Part shown: positions 11,401 through 17,400 of the stretch, piece after piece
How the letters are laid out: the number at the start of each line of letters is the position of its first letter
How positions within the stretch are numbered: position 1 is the stretch's first letter
Source: DASUNQ01 sp036277075
Lineage (GTDB): Bacteria > Acidobacteriota > Thermoanaerobaculia > Multivoradales > UBA5704
Length of the DNA stretch: 22,454 nucleotides
NCBI GenBank assembly: GCA_036277075.1
Contig: DASUNQ010000316.1
Location: 1 to 22,454, forward strand
Direction of reading: 5' to 3'
Translations under genes and position numbers: made by a program
The notes under the pieces: generated by a model
Seen by the model: only the letters and a program-made list of their open reading frames with translations
The model's database searches: none
What the model was told of the DNA's origin: nothing

Positions 11401-14400
11401 CGGCCACCTGCGTCAACTACTACGGCTCGACCGAGACCCAGCGGGCGGTCGGCTACCACGTCGCCGCGCGCGGCGCCGGCGCCGGCGGCACCGGCGGCAT
11501 GGAGGTGCTGCCGCTGGGCCGCGGGATCGAGGACGCGCAGCTCCTGGTGCTGACTCCCGGCGGGCGGCTGGCCGGCGTGGGCGAGCTGGGCGAGCTCGCG
11601 ATGCGGAGCCCGCACATCGCGCTCGGCTACATCGACGAACCCGAGCTGACCGCCCGGCGCTTTCCCGCCAATCCGCTCTCGGGCGACGCCGAGGACCGCA
11701 TCTACCGGACCGGCGACCTCGGCCGCTACCTGCCGAACGGCGAGGCCGTCTTCGCCGGCCGCGCCGACCTCCAGGTCAAGGTGCGCGGCTTCCGCGTCGA
11801 GCCGGGGGAGATCGAGGCGGTGCTCGGCCGCCACCCCGCGGTGCGCGAGGCGGCGGTCGTGGCGCGCCAGGACGGCGGCCAGGACGCCGAGCGCCGGCTG
11901 GTCGCCTACGTCGTGCTGGCGGAGCCCGCCGGCGATGGCGAGGACGCGCCCGAGGCGCTGCGGCTGGACGCGGAGACGACCGCCGCGCTCGCCGGCCACC
12001 TGCGGGCGCGCCTGCCGGACTACATGCTGCCCGCGGCCTGGGTGCGCCTCGCCGCCCTGCCGCTCACCCCCAACCGGAAGGTGGACCGCCGGGCGCTGCC
12101 GGCGCCGGTCGCCGCGTCGGGGCCGGCCGCCGCGCCGCCGCGGACGCCGCTCGAACGGCTCGTGGTGGCGGCGTGGGAGGAGGTGCTCGAGCGGCGCGGC
12201 ATCGGCCGCGGCGACCACTTCTTCGAGCTCGGCGGGCACTCGCTGCTGGCCGCCCGCGTCGCCGCCCGCCTGTCGCACGCGCTGGGAACCCCGATCCCCG
12301 TGCGCGCCTTCTTCGAGCATCCGACGCCGGAGGCGCTCGCGCGCCGTCTCGAAGAGCTGGGCGCCGGAGCGGCCGCCGCAGGCGAGCCCGCGGCGGACGG
12401 CGCGGAGCCGGAGGCGTCGACCGCCCCGCTCTCCTTCGCGCAGGCGCGGCTGTGGTTCCTGGAGCAGCTGGCGCCGGGCCTCACCGCCTACAACCTGCCG
12501 CTGGCCATCGGCCTGGCCGGACCGCTCGGCGGAAGGGAGCGGGCGGCCCTCGCGGCCGCCCTCTCGGCGGTGGTGCGGCGGCACGGCGCGCTGCGCACGG
12601 TGTTCGACGTCGCCGGCGGCGAGCCGGTGCAGCGCGTGCTGCCGCCGGCGCCGCTGCCGCTGCCGCTGGGCGATCTCGCCGGCCTGCCGCCGGAGCGGCG
12701 CGGCGCCGAGGCGGGGCGCCTGCGCGCCACGGAAGCCGCCACCGCCTTCGACCTCGCCCGCGGCCCGCTCTTCCGCGTCCGCCTGCTGCGCCTGGCGGCG
12801 GCGGAGCACCAGCTCCTGCTCACCGCCCACCACATCGTCTCCGACGCCTGGTCGAGCTCGATCCTGGTGCGCGAGCTGGTCGCCGGCTACCGGGCGGCGC
12901 TGGCGGGGGCGCCGCCCGACCCGCGGGCGGTGCCGCCGCTGCTCGTGCAGTACACCGACCACGCGCGCCGGCAGCGCGCCTGGCTGCAGGGCGCGGTGCT
13001 GGAGGAGCAGGTGGCCTATTGGCGGCAGGCCCTGGCCGGCGCCCCCGAGCTGCTGGAGCTGCCCATCGATCGGCCGCGCCCGGCGCTGCAGAGCTTCCGC
13101 GGCGCCAAGCTCCGCTTCACGGTGCCGGCCGCGCTCGTCGGCGCGCTGCGCGTCCTCTCCCTGCGCCGCGGCGCGAGTCTCTTCATGACCCTGCTCGCCG
13201 GGCTCCAGACGCTCCTCGGCCGCTACAGCGGCTGCGCCGACGTGCCGGTGGGGACGGCGGTGGCCGGGCGCGGCCGGGTGGAGACCGAGAACCTGATCGG
13301 CTTCTTCGTCAACACCCTCGTGCTGCGCGGCGACCTCGATGGCGACCCCGCCTTCGCCGAGCTGGTCGCCCGCACGCGCGAGGCCTGTCTCGAAGCCTTC
13401 GCCCACCAGGAGGTGCCATTCGAGAAGCTGGTCGAGGAGCTGCAGCCGCGGCGCAACCTCGCCCACTCGCCGCTCTTCCAGGTGATGTTGACGCTCCAGA
13501 ACGTGCCGCGCCAGGCGCCGGCGCTGCCGGGCTTGGCCCTGTCTCCGCTCGCTTCCGACGTCGGCGCCGCCAAGTTCGATCTGACCTTCCTGCTGTTCGA
13601 GTCGGGGGACGACCTGCAGGGGCAGGTCGAGTACAACCGCGACCTCTTCCACGCCACCACCATCGATCGTCTGGTCGCCCACTTCGGCAACCTGCTGGCC
13701 GCCGCGGCCGCCGACGCGGCGCGTCGTCTCTCGGAGCTGCCGCTGATCGGCCGCCACGAGCGCCAGCAGCTCCTCGCCGAGTGGAACGACAGCGCCGCCC
13801 CCTACCCGCAGCACCTCTGCCTCCACCAGCTCTTCGAGGCGCGGGCGGCGCAGGCGCCGCAGGCCGTGGCGGTGGTCGAGGCAGGGGGGAAGTGGATCTC
13901 TTACGGCGAGCTCAACCGGCGGGCCAACCGCCTGGCCCATCACCTGCGCGCCCTCGGCGTGGCTCCGGGGTCGCTGGTGGGGGTGCACCTCGAGCGCTCG
14001 CTCGCGATGGTGACGGCGGTGCTCGCGGTGCAGAAGGCCGGGGGCGCCTACGTGCCGCTCGAGGTCTCCTGGCCGGCGCAGCGGGTGCACGGCATCCTCG
14101 AGCGGCACCGCCTCGGACACCTCCTCACCGAGAGCGGACGGCAAGCCGCCTTCGCGGAGCTGCCGGCGCTGCCCGCGCTCCGTCACGTGGTCTGCCTGGA
14201 CGCCTGGGAGGACGGCGCGCCCGGCGGGCTGCCGGTGGGGGATCCGGCGCCCGCGGCCGGCCCCGACGACCTCGCCTACGTCATCTTCACCTCCGGTTCC
14301 ACCGGCACGCCCAAGGGGGTGGTGGTGCGCCACCGCCCGGCGGTCAACCTGGTGCACTGGGTCAACCAGACCTTCGGCGTGGGACCGGCGGACCGGCTGC

Positions 14401-17400
14401 TCTTCATCACCGCCCTGTCCTTCGATCTCTCGGTCTACGACATCTTCGGCGTCCTCGCCGCCGGCGCCTCGATCCGCCTGGCGACGAGCGAGGAGGTGCG
14501 GGACGCCGAAGGGCTGGTCCGCATCCTGCGGCGCGAGCCGATCACGTTTTGGGACTCGGCGCCGGCAGCGTTACAACAATGCACGACGTACTTTCAGGAA
14601 CCCGCATCCCGGTTCGACAGAAGCATTGATTCCGATACCCCCCACCTGGCCTCCCCCCGTTTCACGGGGGGAGGAAGTCCGCTCTCCGGCGGAACGCCGG
14701 TTCCCTTCGCTGGACTTGGTCCCCCTGCGCTCCGCCTGGTCTTCCTCTCGGGCGACTGGATCCCCGTCTCCTTGCCGGACCGGGTGCGCGCCGCCTTCCC
14801 GCGGGCGTGGGTGATCGGGCTCGGGGGCGCGACCGAGGCGACGGTGTGGTCCAACGTCTACCCGATCGGCGAGGTGGACCCGGCCTGGAAGAGCGTCCCC
14901 TACGGCCGGCCGATCGAGAACGCCCGCTACCACGTGCTCGACCGGCGGCTCGAGCCCTGCCCGATCGGCGTGGCCGGCGACCTCTACATCGGCGGCGACT
15001 GTCTCTCCGACGGCTACGCCGACGAGCCGGAGCTGACCGCCCGCAAGTACCTGCCCGACCCCTTCTCCGGCATGCCGGGCGCCCGCCTCTACCAGACGGG
15101 GGACCGCGCCCGCGCTTTCGCCGACGGCAACCTCGAGTTCCTGGGGCGCAGCGACACCCAGGTCAAGGTGCGGGGCTACCGCATCGAGCTGGGGGAGGTC
15201 GAGGCGGCGCTCGCCGCTCACCCGGCGGTGCGCGAGGCGGTGGTGCTGACGCGGGAAGACGCCGTCGATCCAGCGCGCGTGGAATCGGTGCGCGACCAGC
15301 GTTTGGTGGCCTACCTGATCCCGCGCGACGGCGTGGAGGCAGACGCCGCCGAGCTGCGCCGCCACCTGCGGGCGCGCCTGCCGGAGTACATGGTGCCGGC
15401 CGCCTTCGTCTGGCGGCAGAGCTGGCCGCTCTCGGCCACCGGCAAGCTCGACCGCAAGGCGCTGCCGCCGCCGGAGCGGCCGGCAGGGACCGGTTCGCGG
15501 CAGGACGCGCGCGCCGCCGTCGGGGCGCGGAACGGGCGGGAGGACCTGGAGGAGACCATCGCCGCCGTCTGGCGCGAGGTGATCGGCACCGAGGCGGTGG
15601 GACGGAACGACAACTTCTTCGACCTTGGCGGGCATTCGTTGCTCATGGCACGGGTGCAGGCGCGGCTCGGGGAACGCCTCGAGCGCAGCCTGCCGCTGGT
15701 CGAGCTCTTCCAGCACCCGACGGTGGCGGCCCTCGCCGAGCACCTGCTGCCGGACGCCGGGCTCGTTCCCGCCGCCGCCCCCGCGGCGCGCGAGCGGCGG
15801 GGCTCGGCCATCGCCGTGATCGGCATGGCCGGGCGCTTCCCCGGCGCCCCCGACCTCGAGACCTTCTGGGACAACCTGCGCGCGGGGGTGGAGTCGATCC
15901 GCTTCTTCGGCGACGAGGAGCTGCTGGCGACCGGGCTCGATCCGGCGACCCTCGCCGACCCGCGGGTGGTCAAGGCGCGCGGCGCCATCGAGGACCCGGA
16001 CCTCTTCGACGCCGCCTTCTTCGACGTGCCGCCGCGCGAGGCCCAGCTCCTGGACCCGCAGCAGCGCTTCTTCCTCGAGACCTGCTGGCAGGCGCTGGAG
16101 GACGCCGGCTACAGCGCCGCGGCGCATCGCGGGCGGGTCGGAGTCTGGGCGGGCGTGAGCGAGAGCACCTACCTGCACGAGCTGCTGCGCGACCCGGAGC
16201 TGGTCGCGACCGTCGGCGCCCTGCAGCTCCTGATCGCCAACGGCCACGATTACGTCCCCACCCGGGTCTCCTACAAGCTGGACCTGCGCGGCCCCAGCGT
16301 CAACGTGCAGACCGCCTGCTCGACCTCGCTGGTCGCGGTGCACACCGCCCGCCTCGCTCTGCTCCATGGCGAGTGCGACCTGGCGCTGGCCGGCGGCGCC
16401 TCGGTGCAGGCGCGGGAGGTCCGGCCCTACCGCTATCAGGAGGGAGGCACCTACTCGCCGGACGGGCACATCCGCGCCTTCGACGCGGCGGCCGGCGGCA
16501 TGATCACCGGCAGCGGCGTGGGCGTCGTGGTGCTGAAGCGCCTCGAGGACGCGCTGGCGGACGGCGACCGCGTGCGGGCGGTGATCCTGGGCAGCGCCAG
16601 CAACAACGACGGCGCCGCGAAGGTGGGCTTCACCGCCCCCAGCGTCGAGGGGCAGGCGACGGCCATCCGCGAGGCGCAGGCGGCGGCCGGCGTCCACCCC
16701 GACACCATCCGCTACGTCGAGGCCCACGGCACCGGCACTCCGGTGGGGGACCCGATCGAGATCGCAGGCCTGACCCGCGCCTTCCGCGCCGCCACCGGCC
16801 GGCGCGGCTTCTGCGCCGTCGGCACGGTCAAACCCAACATCGGCCACCTCGACACCGCCGCCGGGGTGGCCGGCCTGATCAAGACCGTGCTGGCGCTCGA
16901 GCACCGGGAGATCCCCCCCTCGATCAATTTCCGCGAGCCCAACCCGGAGATCGACTTCGCGGCGAGCCCCTTCTACGTCGCGGCCCGTCTCGAATCGTGG
17001 TCGAGCGACGGCGCTCCGCGCCGGGCGGGAGTGAGCAGCTTCGGGATCGGCGGCACCAACGCCCACCTGGTGCTGGAGGAGGGCCCGGCGCCCGAGCCCT
17101 CGGGCCCGGCGCGGCCGGCGCAGCTCCTGCTGCTCTCGGCCAAGACCCCGACCGCCCTCGCGGCGGCCGCCGCCCGCCTCGCCGACCACCTGGAGGCGCG
17201 GCCGGAGTGGGGCGCCGCCGACCTCGCCGACGCCGCCTTCACCCTGCGGCTGGGCCGGGCGGAGCTGCGGCACCGCCGGGCGGTCGTCTGCCGCGGCCGG
17301 GCGGAGGCGGCGGCCGTCCTGCGCGGGGAGGACCCCGTGCGGTCCTTCACCCGCGCCGCCGCCGCGGGGCCCACCTCGACCCTCTTCCTCTTCCCGGGTC

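Larger units (their letters stand above)
14580..14723 (+). repeat. In-frame palindromic insert in the A5 coding sequence
   Basis: Between ALQQ and PALRLVFLSGDW, where related A domains have a loop of about 10-15 residues, this gene encodes about 48. The DNA is visibly foreign: the left part (about 14568-14640) is near half AT in a gene that is otherwise extremely GC-rich, and it uses codons rare here (TTA, CAA, AGA, ATT). Long stop-free stretches in the other frames of both strands are first broken here, by a TGA at 14627-14629 and an antisense TAA at 14571-14573. The right part holds two hairpin structures listed separately. The frame stays open and homology resumes cleanly afterwards. It looks like a small palindromic repeat element, comparable in behaviour to Rickettsia palindromic elements; I do not recognise the family and see no second copy in the window. 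Confidence 0.65.
12418..15750 (+). other. NRPS module 5: C5 (HHxxxDA), A5 with insert, PCP5
   Basis: C5 starts at FAQARLWFLEQ; its active-site motif is HHIVSDA (first His codon 12828), with alanine in place of the usual glycine. A5 (about 13815-15470) has FTSGSTGTPKG near 14286, FDLSVYDIFG near 14421, FLSGDWIPV near 14742, GGATEATVW near 14823 in place of YGPTE, YQTGDRAR and ATGKLDRKAL. This signature set is one I associate with the Cys-type subfamily common just before PKS modules; the pocket reads DLYDFSLVWK (Cys is DLYNLSLIWK), so the substrate is unassigned. C5 is not a heterocyclisation domain. Between the 278 and 299 pocket positions lies an insert described separately. PCP5 has its serine codon at 15636. 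Confidence 0.82.

Noticed and set aside
7052..14629. A stop-free stretch of about 2,525 codons in another forward frame over modules 3-5.
   Set aside because: It overlaps conserved NRPS domains, its translation is low-complexity Arg/Ala/Gly/Pro, and extreme GC removes stop codons from all frames. It ends only where the less GC-rich insert begins.
14580..14723. A5 insert as a frameshift or pseudogene break.
   Set aside because: The frame is unbroken through it and all conserved A-domain motifs resume downstream, with KS, AT, ACP and TE intact. Misassembly remains possible and is listed as a check.
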